From the NCBI GenBank assembly GCA_018292915.2, contig JACVVK020000061.1, positions 872,501 to 936,500 on the forward strand: DNA of 64,000 nt. The letters are read 5' to 3'. Positions within the stretch are counted from its first letter, which is position 1, and each line of letters begins with the position of its first letter. The position numbers and the translations under genes are program-made. This document shows, piece after piece, positions 36,703 through 50,890 of the stretch. The notes under the pieces are model-generated. The model was not told the DNA's origin. It ran no database searches and saw only the letters and a program-made list of their open reading frames with translations. The stretch comes from Batillaria attramentaria. Taxonomy: Eukaryota > Mollusca > Gastropoda > Batillariidae.

Positions 36703-38826
36703 TAGTTGTTTGTTCAAGAACATCAGTTACAGAAGTCACCCAGCTTCTTCAATTTAAAAAAAAAAATATACAATATGGATTTATTTCCCAGAGAATTAAA
36801 AAAAAATGCAAGACAAATACACTTACCCTGCATATTACAAACAGTATACTGCAGAAGCTGATGTGCATATATACAAGCTGCACAGAGTTAATTCCAGAGG
36901 AGAAATAAAAAGCACTTGAAAGTCAACCATCACTGACAATCAAATTCAGATAATATCTACTAATATATTATGTTCAATAAACTTGATAAAGGTCATTGGA
37001 TTTCCAGCTGTAAATACTGGTAGTGAAGATTGTACATTAATTATACATGTACTGTCAAACCATGCTGTCTCTCGCAGACCAAAAACATAGTTCATATCAG
37101 TTGAACCTAGTACTAAGTCAATGAAGCACTTTCTTCCTCTAGTAGCAAGGACACACACACCTCTGAGTGTAGAAATATTGGATGAGGCTCCCTGCAGAAC
37201 TCTAATACTACTTTGGCAAAAAATACTTTGTCAAAAGCTTTTGATAAAAGTGCGGTTTGGGCTTGTAAAGAAAAATACATCATTGAAACGACCTTTTAGC
37301 AAAATTTTTGAGTCCACAAAAACAAGAACCTGAGAATACAGATGCTGCTGCAAAGTTTCATTAGTCATGATCTTGTATAAACGTGTACAAAATTACAAAA
37401 ATCACACAAAAAGGACAATCCTTCCAAAACAAGATCAGTAAGATTTGGCCTGAGAAATAACCTGATGGACACTCCACATTCAGTGGATTACCGATGTACA
37501 TGTAAACAAAAGTTGTGGAACCTGGTTAACTCTTTGACATCGCAAGCTTGGCCAGTGACCTACTTCCCTGCTGACGCGCATGCAGCTGCTGGCTGTTTAG
37601 GGTGACGCGAATTGGTTCGCGGCTCGGTGCCTACGGCTGTTGAGAGTGACGCGAACCGGCTCGCGTCCCGATGCGTAAAGGTTAACAGAACCTGAGAGTA
37701 CAAGAAACTCACTAATGCCTGCAAAAGTAATCTCGTTATTACATTTACCCTAACCATCTACAGAGATCACTCATCAAAAGCGATGACATTTTTCCTGTGT
37801 CAAAACCCACTGCTATACATTATACGAGAGGAATCATACAAACATCTTACTGATCTGATGCTAAAATCAGTTCATGCTGCTTGAACTGCAGTCAGGATCT
37901 GTGTTTACTAGGGGCACATACAGTAATAACACCGATCTCACGATTAAGGATGCTGTCAGAGTCCAAAGTATTGTAGCTGCGAATTAAAGGGGCTAACGTT
38001 ACCATCTGTATGCTCACAGATCATGCTGAGCTGTTTTCGTGATTTCCATCATCACACCACATAGACGTCTGGACAGTGACAGCGTCTGTAATGCTGACAC
38101 AGCCAACAAAAGCGTACTCGATGATGTGGCGACCACACTGAGCACTCCATTAATGTGACAACAGTTGTAGAATTTGAATGTTCCGACTGCTCACGCAAAG
38201 TGTAAACAACACTGTATCGCCTTATCAAGCTGTACAAATCATCAAGGTAGAGTATTTCAAGCGTATAAGACATAAGACATTTATTAAATTTCCAAAAGAG
38301 GAACATTGTTTTGTGGTCTCTCATAAAAACATAAAATATGCCAAACACTCACTCATACGGCCATGCGCACTCATTCCACCTATTTACATGTTCGTACACT
38401 CGTACCTAAAAATTTATCACAATGTTGCAGTACTATGAATAAATTACAACACTACACCCACATCATTTCACATCAGCAGCACAACAGCAGAGGTGCACAT
38501 AACTCTATCACAGTATAGGCGCACTCAAGAGCAAAACTGTTCCAAAACGTAAGTTGGCTTAGCAAAGATGGAATTAGCCTAGCCTGTTTAAAACACTATT
38601 TTACAGACTGAAACAGAACAGCACACTATGTTGATATCTATGACCTGAAGGGCGGACAAGCATACATACTGGAATTATCGTTGGTTGGTACACTGCAGGA
38701 ATAAATCTGATGTAAAATGGCATACAAAAAACAGTATTTGTGGAAATCTTGTTATCTGTGACATAAGATCTGCTTCTGGAAATGTCATTGGCTGGAACAC
38801 TAAGGGAATAAAACTGATGTATAATG

Positions 38827-39293
38827 GAACCAAACTTCGCATCTTCAACTCCAACGTGAAGTCAGTTCTGCTCTACGGATGCGAAACATGGAGGACAACG
38901 AAGACGATGCAGCAGAAGATCCAAACATTTCTCAAAACCTGTCTGAGGCGCATCTTCAACATCCGATGGCCAGAGAAGATCCGAAACGAAGAGCTGTGGG
39001 AACGAGCGGGGCAGGAACCTGCGGCCAAGCAGATCCTGCGGAGGAAGTGGCGCTGGATTGGACACACCCTCAGGAAGCCAGCATCCAGCACCACACACCA
39101 AGCCCTGACATGGAACCCACAGGGGAAAAGGAAGAGAGGCCGGCCTCGCAACAGCTGGAGGCGGGACACTGAGGCAGAGCTATGTAAGCAGAGGACCAAC
39201 TGGACTGGAGAGGCAAGAATAGCCCAGAACAGAGTGCGATGGTGAAGGATTGTCGATGGCCGATGCTCCACTTGGAGCCAGGGGCCTAAGTAA
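38827..39293 (+). mobile_element. 5'-truncated copy of the same RTE-like LINE, 3' end only
   Basis: It begins in the C-terminal part of the ORF (TKLRIFNSNVKSVLLYGCET) and ends with the (TAAG) tail. An 8-bp duplication (gtataatg, 38819-38826 and 39294-39301) flanks it. The frame has a stop (TGA for CGA) in the last part. Truncation at the 5' end is the normal outcome of target-primed reverse transcription. Confidence 0.9.
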
Positions 39294-39518
39294 GTATAAT
39301 GACACGTGAAAATCATTTCATTTGTGACATGTGCATGGTCAGCAAAGTCTATTCTGTTGCTCAGGCATGATGTTTAGTGTCACTGTGAAATTTTGGATCT
39401 ATGTTGACTCTTACATGTACATACTTCTTGTCCAAGAGTTTTATAAAGGTGAAACTGATTACACATATTAATGAAAAGTCATGCACAGGCATACAGCCCA
39501 TTCCGGTATTTTCCACAA

Positions 39519-39609
39519 CCCTAAGCCTCCCCAGAAAGGATATCGTGGCGAAAGCTCTGCACGTGTTGGCCTTTAAACAAACGTCAGTCATGGTCTGGCA
39601 GGCTCAAGG
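39519..39609 (-). promoter_or_regulatory. Candidate SECIS element of the SelL gene
   Basis: On the minus strand, AUGA at 39591-39588 is followed 13 bases later by AAA (39574-39572) and then CGAT at 39545-39542, which together match the SECIS core pieces. A long lower helix can form between 39609-39594 (CCTTGAGCCTGCCAGA) and 39535-39519 (TCTGGGGAGGCTTAGGG). The upper helix is weaker, with several U-U mismatches, so the call is tentative. Position, strand and the preceding acceptor fit a 3'UTR exon. Confidence 0.35.
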
Positions 39610-39627
39610 TAGAGGAAGATGCCAAAT

Positions 39628-40130
39628 CTGAAAGTAAAAGTTAGTACTTTTAGAACCTTTTAAGCAGAACACTCTTTAGTCTAGGTGACTGAACTCCGTT
39701 TTTTTAGAAACCTACCCTGCCTGAAATTCCGTTTGTTGAGCAAAACATGTGTCAGATAGAACTATTGGTAGTGACCAAGAGAAAGGTGTCACATTCATAT
39801 TTAATATTTCGAGTGCTAGGAGAGGCAATAAAATTAAAACTTCTAAATTGCTATTTTCATGTTTGGCTGGGTGTTTTGCCCTTATGGAACCCAGTGTCCC
39901 TGCACCCCTGGGTTCGAGTCTTTTTAAAATTTAAGAATGTCACACATGATGATGATGATGATATGATAAAGGGGGAGGGGGGTGGGGGTGGTAAGAAGGG
40001 TAAATGGAAATGTGAATTCTGTTTGGTTTTTCAGCTGACAGAGAACTGGGGAACATAAAGCATGTACTGCATGCCCATCACCAGCTCAAACTGCCATGCA
40101 TATACCTTATAATTTCCTGCTGGTACTTAC
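39628..40130 (-). other. Putative 3'UTR intron of the SelL gene
   Basis: Thirty-three bases after the SelL stop there is a consensus donor GTAAGT (40130-40125). The next strong acceptor is cttttactttcag, ending at 39628. Removing the interval brings the candidate SECIS to within about 60 bases of the stop codon. This is inferred from splice consensus only. Confidence 0.45.
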
Positions 40131-40163
40131 AACACATGTATGCTTTGCATTCCGGAGACAGAG

Positions 40164-43100
40164 CTACTGCCGTGCTCTGTTTTCTTCTCTAGCTTTGAGC
40201 CACTCCTCTAAAGCCTTCTTGTAGTCCACCTTCTTGTCACTGACGCCGACCAACTGCAGAACTTCCTCCATGCTAGGCCAGTCTGCTGGATGCTCTTCTG
40301 TGTGCTGCACAAGTATGAAAACAGTCAAAAATACACTGCAACTATTTTGTAATTAGTATCCATTAAAATGACCCATCCAAAAGGTGGAAAAGGGTAGCGT
40401 TTAGTGATGAAGTGACAAAGCCACAAGTGTGCATCTGCAAAGCAGACATGCTACGGATGTCCAGGGGCATGCTCCCCTGAAATAGAAAACAAAACAAAAA
40501 AAGACAAAAAACAAAACAAAACTAAAATCTGAGCAATTCAGTGCATCTTGGCATTTGGCATTGCGGCTGTTCATCTGAAACTGATGTGCGCAGTTCAGAA
40601 AAAAAACTCATAAAAAATAACAGAACAAGATACTGATTTGAAGTTTTCTGTGTAGTCTACTTACATATTTCTGCAGCTATTGCCCGAATTTCAACTTTCA
40701 AACTTAAATATCTTTGTTGTAAGTCATGTTGTACTAAAACAAATCATGATCCGCACATACAGCTGTTCGTCTGAAACCGATGAGTGCGGTAGGGCCGCAT
40801 ATGGGGCCATTGGTCTGGAAAGATTAAAATAATGCCAAGATGCACTAAATTGCTCAGATTTTAGTCCTTTTTTTTGTCTTTTTTTGTTTTGTTTTTTGGT
40901 ACAACATGACTTACAACAAAGATATTTAAGTTTGAAAGTTGAAATTTCAGCAATAGCTGCAGAAATATGTAAGTAGACTACCCTGAAAACTTCAAGCCTG
41001 TATCTTGTTTAAAAATGTCTTTATTGAGTCATTAAAATACTTTTTTTTTTTAAGTCTGTGTCTTGTTTTGTTATTTTTTATGAGTTGTTTTTTTTTTCTG
41101 CACCTCACAAATCAGCCCATCTACAGGGGATGGCTGAGGAAAACTCGGCCCGTCTTGAATGAGTTAAGTGTTGCAGAGGAGGCTTCAAAGGCAGCAGTTT
41201 TTCATTTCAGCAGCGTTAGGAACATACAGCCTATTAATGAAAAGGACAGGCTAGCTGACAGCACTTGAGACATGGCTAGTGAAATGTTATACTGGCAGAC
41301 AGAGTGTGGATACATCTTTAGTTTACCTGGTAGAGGATTTTCTGGTTTTTGTCCAAGAGAACTGTGCCACCCTGCTGCCAGGAATCCCCAGCCAGGTGTG
41401 ACGTCTCCTTGGCCAGACGAATACCTGTACAGTGAAAGAATGTCATAAACAGGGAATGGCGAATGTAGAACTGGATTCAAGATTTAAACATTTTTAACAC
41501 ACTATTACAATTACCTGTCCTGATTTCCATGTGTGTGAGAAGTGTAAACGTAAGGTTCAGCAAGATCAGCATTTTCATGTGCCAAGTCAACCGCACCAGC
41601 ATTTCACTGTTCTCAGGATTCTAGTACTAGGGGCAGATAATTCTGTTCATGCCAGCATTGCGTCATGCCATTTCCTTGGATGCATGCAAGTTTTCTTTCA
41701 GCAGTCATGTACATCTCCCTTAGCAATTCTTTCAAAACCAATTTATAGTGCAGTGTCTCATTACAGTGTAGAGGTCATGTTAGATAAGCCAGTTCACAAC
41801 TATCATCATCACATCTACATATGTTTGTGTGATGTGGTTGGGGTGTACTGGTATAGTGGTAACCATTTGTGTCATGGAATGAATACAACTGGTGCTTTTT
41901 ATTTTCTTGTCAAAGAAAGCTGGCAGCTTACCATGAGTGATAGTGGATGGAATGCTATGTTGAAGTGAAAGTATTATTTTGTGGGGGGGAAAGAAGCTCT
42001 AAATATTTATAACAAAGAATCAACTCAGACCAGCGTTCAATGTTGTTGTTTTTTTAAATGTAGTGAAAGAAATCTGGACATTATAAAATATAATCCATAA
42101 AATCATGACACAGTTGAAGATTTCTTTAACTGTATTTAGTAGGGAACATTACCAGTGATCGCGCTAGGAATTTTCAAAACCGGTCCCATCAGCTACTACT
42201 CCACACTGTCACTCAACAACCTGTGTCAGAACCGGTCCCACGAGAATTAAAACCAGTGATAAGAATTACACTGCAAATCGACCTAAACACAATCACAGTG
42301 TCGCAACACTGTATCGGTATGAGAGGTAAAGATAGCAGTGAGTCCATCGCAAGAACAAAGAAGCCCTGGCCAGTGGGGAACAAACTATTGTGACAGTGAT
42401 TAACGTTCGCTGAAACTGGGACCCCCCCCCCCCCTCCCCGCCCCTATCAGAGGCCACAGTGTTTACCGGTCCCAGCAAATTACAACCGGTTCCCGGGACC
42501 GGCAGCTGCAATTTTTTCCGGTATTCTGGTTTTGCAAACGGTAATTTACCAGTAATTACCGGTTAACGCGGTCACTGCATTACTGAACAGATTTCTGACA
42601 GACTGTATGGCTGAAAAGATAAAATAAAATAAAATAAAAAAACACGCGGTACCTTCTACAACACCTTTTACTCCATACATTGAGAAGGCGGTGAAGAAAG
42701 GACGGACAAGAGAGCGGAAGACTCCTCTTTTGAGCTGAAAGAATTTGTACAGGGACACCTGGGGGTCAGTGAAGAGGTCACCACAAATTGGGACAGTTGT
42801 TCTCTGCAGATATTCCTCCATCTGCTCGGGTGTTGAGCTGCCTATGAAGACAATCCGTGTCTTGGTAGACTTCAGCACATCAGCAAGAGGTGCGAGTGCT
42901 TGTATCTTCAGAAGACTTTAAAACAAAAGAAGTGAATATACCAGTTATGATTTTTCAGGTAAAAAAATCGGATACGTGGTAAAAGTGACCAGCAGGAAAC
43001 GATTACAATTAAACAGAACTGCATTTTCACAGTGCTCGACTACTGCTGCTGGGCAAAATAAACTTTCTCGATCCACCTAGCCCACAAAGTGAAATGTACC

Positions 43101-43586
43101 CATTTGTGTGCGTGCTGGCTGGCTGTTCTTGAATCTAAAAAAACTGTACTTTGACATGTTACCTGTCCGGTGTGCCTGGCTTAAAATCATCGGGCTGGAG
43201 AACTAACGGTACATCGATCAGTAAGGCTTCTTCAACAGCTCTGAAGAGAAGTTTTTGAATATATCGTTTTCATCTTACTATATGCTTTTGAAGCTTATAA
43301 CTCTCAGCAGAGACATGTAAACACTGTCATGTTATGTAAGTAATAGTCCCCACACTCAGGCTCGATCGACCACCACCGAACGTAAACAAATCACTGAGTG
43401 AACTTTGCAAAGCACAAATGAACTTTGTAAAAACAAACATACTTACCACGCCACTCAGGCAAAATTTCTCAAAAACACTATCAAAGAATACATTTGTTCC
43501 TCTTTTGGGAGAATAGCATCGCCCTGAACTTTCTGTCCTGAGGAGTCAAAAATTTCTATTCCATCCAGTGTCATTGCGTTCGCCAT
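40164..43586 (-). CDS. Selenoprotein L-like (Sec-x-x-Sec) thioredoxin-fold protein, 5 exons, 239 aa
   Basis: Exons: 43586-43447, 43240-43163, 42915-42653, 41424-41327 and 40304-40164. All are GT-AG and in phase (720 bases). The first exon reads SLIVFLRNFA, then TGA (43457-43455, residue 44), Val, Ala and TG; intron 1 splits the next codon, and the following exon supplies A, giving a second TGA at residue 47. The frame then continues cleanly as AVEEALLIDVPLVL, TRIVFIGSSTPEQMEEYL, LFTDPQVSLYKFFQLKRG, DSWQQGGTVLLD and HPADWPSMEEVL. This is the AhpC/TSA-type layout of the PRXL2/SelL families, whose redox CxxC falls exactly where the two TGAs are. UxxU is the hallmark of selenoprotein L, known from aquatic animals, where the two Sec can form a diselenide. 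A role as a redox enzyme is inferred from the family. All junctions agree with a 239-residue protein. A conventional reading would call exon 1 broken. Confidence 0.85.
40500..41090. repeat. Large imperfect inverted repeat (hairpin) in SelL intron 4
   Basis: About 40505-40745 reappears as a reverse complement at about 40825-41085, including the blocks aaaatctgagcaatt...gcc and gtaagtcatgttgtac. The spacer is about 80 bases. The left arm belongs to an interspersed repeat also seen near 17.45, 23.15 and 40.40 kb. It is transcribed in the SelL intron, so a long double-stranded RNA could form. Confidence 0.75.
42153..42577 (-). mobile_element. Empty-site copy of the CAGTGATCG-terminus DNA transposon
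   Basis: This 425-bp element starts CAGTGATCGCG and ends GCGGTCACTG. It is flanked by cattac on both sides. It aligns in reverse complement to the parts at 24657-24703 and 28009-28399 with no LINE between them, so it shows the uninterrupted site. It lies in SelL intron 3. Confidence 0.7.
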
Positions 43587-44493
43587 GTTGTTTACATTGG
43601 TCACTTTTCTTCAGGAGTACGGTCCCCTTAGCAGGTGCGTTGGATCCTCGATGGCTTACTTCTCAGTTCTCCCTGCTTGACTGGGTGGGTGTGCTTGTGC
43701 TTTGAGGTTTAACGCTTATCATAATGTTACATTAAAATGCATAGTCATCACAGCATAAACAAAACCCAGCAGCAAACAAGCTGGGCTGGGCCATTTTCAT
43801 TACTGAATACACACTACAGTCGGAAACCTGTTTTGCAGGTTTCATTATAACCTCAGTTGCAGTTTTCTGTCAAGGTTTTTGCCAGCTAGATAATACATCA
43901 GAAAAAAACACTTTCATGCATTTCCTTTGTCTTAAACATCGTGTTAATGCCCATAAATAAGTGTTGTTTTTCCTCCTGGAGGGTGAAGTGCCAACACCCA
44001 TGTAACCCAGCTGAGCCATGGAACTGTTCTGTGTTTATGTTCATGTGTCATTATGAGGAGAGCCTTTTCTCTGAGCCGACCAGGTGTATAATTAATAATA
44101 ATAATAATAATATTGTATAGGCGCTTTACCCAATTTCGTGAATCGGCTCAAAGCGTCCCGAACTGAACCCAACACGCACGCTCACGTGAATCACACGCCC
44201 CCATTCTCTCACACACTGGACATATACAGTCACGTGGTGCGAAGGGTCAGCTCAGCTATTTAACTTGAATTTCGGAATTGAGAATTGCATTTATTTTTCA
44301 AATCTGGTGGGCTCAACATTTCCAAAGCAGAGGGGGAGGAAGCCGGAGTACCCGGAGAGAACCCCCGACGATCGGCCCAACTGAATGAACGGTGCCACAT
44401 ACGCGGAGAAGGAAAAATTCTTTGCCCCGAGTGGGACTCGAACCCACGACCTCTCACTTTGGTGACAAGTCTTTTAACCACTAGACCACCGAC

Positions 44494-44582
<89 letters not shown>

Positions 44583-44845
44583 AAAAACCCACACAAAAAT
44601 TTTTTTCAGAAAAATATACATTTTCATTTGGACGGAATGTCACTATAGATTTCAACCATTAAAAAAATCCATGTCATGAGAAACTGGCAAAATTCCAAGA
44701 ACATAGTTTTCAGTATAACCTGTGGAGTAAATGAATTCCTTCATGTATACAGTGAGTATGATCATTGTACAATGTATTGACCATGTAATGTGTTGCCAAT
44801 ATTCGGCCGAGTTCAGATGGTCACAAACACAGTGGAAAGACAAAT
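43409..44845 (+). repeat. Segmental duplication, copy 1 (SelL exon 1 and upstream DNA)
   Basis: 43409-43621 matches 54472-54682, and 43621-44845 matches 57424-58590; the second copy is split by a LINE. The unit includes SelL exon 1, its donor and start of intron 1, about 470 bases upstream, a type C SINE and a CA microsatellite. Confidence 0.88.
44091..44499 (-). mobile_element. tRNA-derived SINE (type C) in segmental copy 1
   Basis: Full-length member with intact B box (gggttcgagtccc on the minus strand with one change). The same insertion appears at 57863-58272 with the same flanks, so it predates the segmental duplication. Confidence 0.88.
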
Positions 44846-48087
<3,242 letters not shown>

Positions 48088-48255
48088 CTGGTCGTCACAA
48101 ACACACACAGCAACACATTTAACATACGCAACTACAACCCCTATCAGGAACGTTTACAGATCTCCTAGGTCAGTGGTATTTGGTAGGTCTCCCTCATTTC
48201 TCCTGTGTTGAGGCTTAGCTGTGCAATCAAAAAAACTAGAGAGGCAGAAGCCTCC

Positions 48256-49110
48256 ATGGCTCCCTTGTGACACAGGTCAAGGTCATTCACAAGAGTATGT
48301 TTGTAATTAATGTAAAGCTCTTATTATATATTATCATGCCAAGTAAAGTGTCTCTGGCGCTCTGAGTTTCTGGCAATATTACAATTTTCCCCGAACAGTT
48401 TGTATGGCCTTGACCTTTCGTTTGGCCTCGTTTGGTGCCTCTACAGTTCGTTGGTATGGAGAAAATGCCAAGGTTAAAGTTTCCCAAAAACTGGTTGCAT
48501 GGCCTTGACCTTGACTAAAAGTCACTGAACACAGGTATGTCTGTAAAGGTGTTGCCAATTTAAATCATCGTACAAGGTTTGATGCTTCTGATTCTTCTAG
48601 ATTCTGAGAAAATGCAAATGTAAAATTTCCCAACAGACTGCTTTGATGACCTTGACCTTGAGTCAGGGTCACTGAAAATGGTATGAGTGTATAGGTCTTA
48701 TCACTGTCTATCAGCACGCCAGGTTTGGCGCCTCTACTGTTTGTTAGTTCTGAGAAAATGCCCATGTTAAGGTTTCACAAAAATAGCGTGTATGGCCTTG
48801 ACCTTGACACAAGGCCATTGACTACATGTATATCTGTAAAGTTCTCATCAATGTCTATCATCATGCAAAGTTTCAAACCTCTGGTATTTGTAGATTCCGA
48901 GAAAATGCCAATGATAAATTGTCAAACAGAGAGCTTTAGTGACCTTGACCTTGAGTCAAGGTAATTCAAAATGATATGTTGATATGATGTAGGTCTTATG
49001 GTTGTATATCAGCATGCCAAGTTTGGTGCCTCTGCTGTCTGTAGATTCTGAGAAAATGACAACGTTAAAGTTTTCTGGACACACAGACAGACAGACGACG
49101 GAAGGTTATT
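48256..49110 (+). repeat. Diverged tandem repeat, ~140-bp units, about six copies
   Basis: Each unit carries ggccttgaccttgac or its variant, a gtcactgaa segment, a catgccaagtttggtgcctct segment in pieces, and tctgagaaaatg. Units are well diverged from one another. It ends in acagacagacagacgac. No coding content is visible. Confidence 0.7.
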
Positions 49111-49119
49111 ACATACACT

Positions 49120-50540
49120 CCCATTGTTACACAAGGGAGCCAAAAAAACTGATACAGCACGATCAATCGAACAGGCAAACAGAAAAGATAAGCTGAGGAA
49201 AGATGATCTGCCCGTTGGGGAAATATTTGTCAATCATGCAGGTACATTAAAACTGCTCAAACTATTCTTTTTTTTCAAAAAGGAGAAAAACAAAGGAGGA
49301 GGGCCATAACAAAAAGAAATCTGTTCTAGATTCTTCCCAACAGCTTAGCAAGAAATGAAATTTTAAAAGTAGCATAAATTATGTACACTTGTGCTTACTT
49401 GGCAGAAGGCTCTAACTCAGTTCTGCTGTCTCGCCAATTACCTTAGCTGAAATGAAGTTACACAGATACTCTCCTTTTTTAAAATACTCTGAACTCCTCT
49501 TGATTACTCCTGGTCAGTTCATCAATTCAGTCAAAGCACTGCTTGCATTTTAAGTCTAGCCCCAACAAAATACTGCCGCAGACTAAAGAACAGCTCACTG
49601 AAACACCTACAGTGACCCTAAGAACTCAGGTCACGTGGTATGGCCTTACCATACATTTACGAAACCCGACCTCATAATGCATACACTGACAAGAAACTTC
49701 ATAGGTGCTGCGAGAATGTTTCTCACACACACTGCCCATTAGAAACACATTATCACCTGTCTAATTACAGTGGTTGATGTGCATAAAGAGACAGACAGCT
49801 GTCAGCATTGCTGTACACGCCCCAAGACATCTGCCATTACCTGGGTCTCGACCAGTGATAATAAAAAGTATGCTTCTGAGTGTGTGTGTGTGTGTAAACC
49901 TTTAGCAGTTAGTAGTGTACTGATGCAGTTGCACTGTTCCTATAAAAGTAATGAAATCTAAACAAGCTGTGTAAACAAAACCAGACACACAGCGACTTTT
50001 CTTTATCTCTGACAAAACAGATATGCCATGTAAACAACAACAAAAACAAACAACAAAACTAGCAACTACAGCTGGTGATAAAACGTAAAACATGCTTTGA
50101 ACTTGAAAAAAAGTGCTGAGTGAAACAGAGGGGGGGGGGGGGGGGGAGAGAAAATGGTGCCTGCAGTGCATTCATGCTCCCAGAAATTTTAATAACCCCA
50201 AAAATCTAAGCCAGTCCTTCACCCATCTGTGCCCCATTTGTAAGTTTGTTTGCATCCTCAGGAACTTCTGTTATAATACGTGCAGTCACTAGAGCAACAA
50301 CAATGAAACAAATACTGACAAAGATGCTGTGATGATAAATGTTAGTGATAAGTAGCATGATTTCAAAAGAATCAGACTATTGACTGATAATGATGCTGGT
50401 CAGTGGTGACTTAATGATATATTATATTCACGTGCATCACTCAATTTAATATACAAACAAAATATAAATAAATAAATAAATGGCCACACAAGTTTACAAC
50501 AATAAAAAAAATCCAAAACAATGAAAAAAAAGCAGTGTGA
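49120..50540. other. Intergenic DNA with no gene seen
   Basis: AT-rich sequence with a G-run at 50131-50147 and simple repeats. No exon with coherent splice signals and coding character was found on either strand. Confidence 0.5.
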
Positions 50541-50554
50541 TGAGTAGTTCCTGG

Positions 50555-50779
50555 TTTACATACAATGAACACTCATAAATTTACATACAATGAACACTCA
50601 TAAATTTACATACAATGAACACTCATAAATTTACATACAATGAACACTCATAAATTTACATACAATGAACACTCATAAATTTACATACAATGAACACTCA
50701 TAAATTTACATACAATGAACACTCATAAATTTACATACAATGAACACTCATAAATTTACATACAATGAACACTCATAAA
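50555..50779 (+). repeat. Minisatellite, 25-bp unit, nine copies
   Basis: The unit tttacatacaatgaacactc plus ataaa repeats with essentially no variation. There are no spacers of a separate kind and no adjacent cas-like gene, so it is not a CRISPR array. Confidence 0.95.
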
Positions 50780-50890
50780 AGAACTGAAACTGGGGCAAGT
50801 AACATTTAACACTTCCACAAGTTGCATTGCCTTCCAACAAAAACAAGTAAACAAACAAAACAAATACCCTGTACGAAGAAAGGTGCCATA

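Noticed and set aside
41531..41968. 145-codon plus-strand open frame in SelL intron 3
   Set aside because: It is antisense in an intron, with no recognisable motif, no splice context and intron-like composition.
43447..43586. SelL exon 1 as a pseudogene because of in-frame TGA
   Set aside because: The frame continues with conserved sequence in four more exons with matching phases, and the TGAs fall exactly at the family's two redox positions. The truly decayed copy is the one at 54472-54681.
44285..44662. tRNA genes at SINE heads (for example 44410-44499, 56313-56390, 60150-60215)
   Set aside because: A and B boxes are present, but the sequences continue into SINE bodies, are repeated with target-site duplications, and lack a clean cloverleaf with a proper acceptor stem.
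50555..50779. CRISPR array
   Set aside because: The units are contiguous 25-mers without unique spacers, in a eukaryotic genome.
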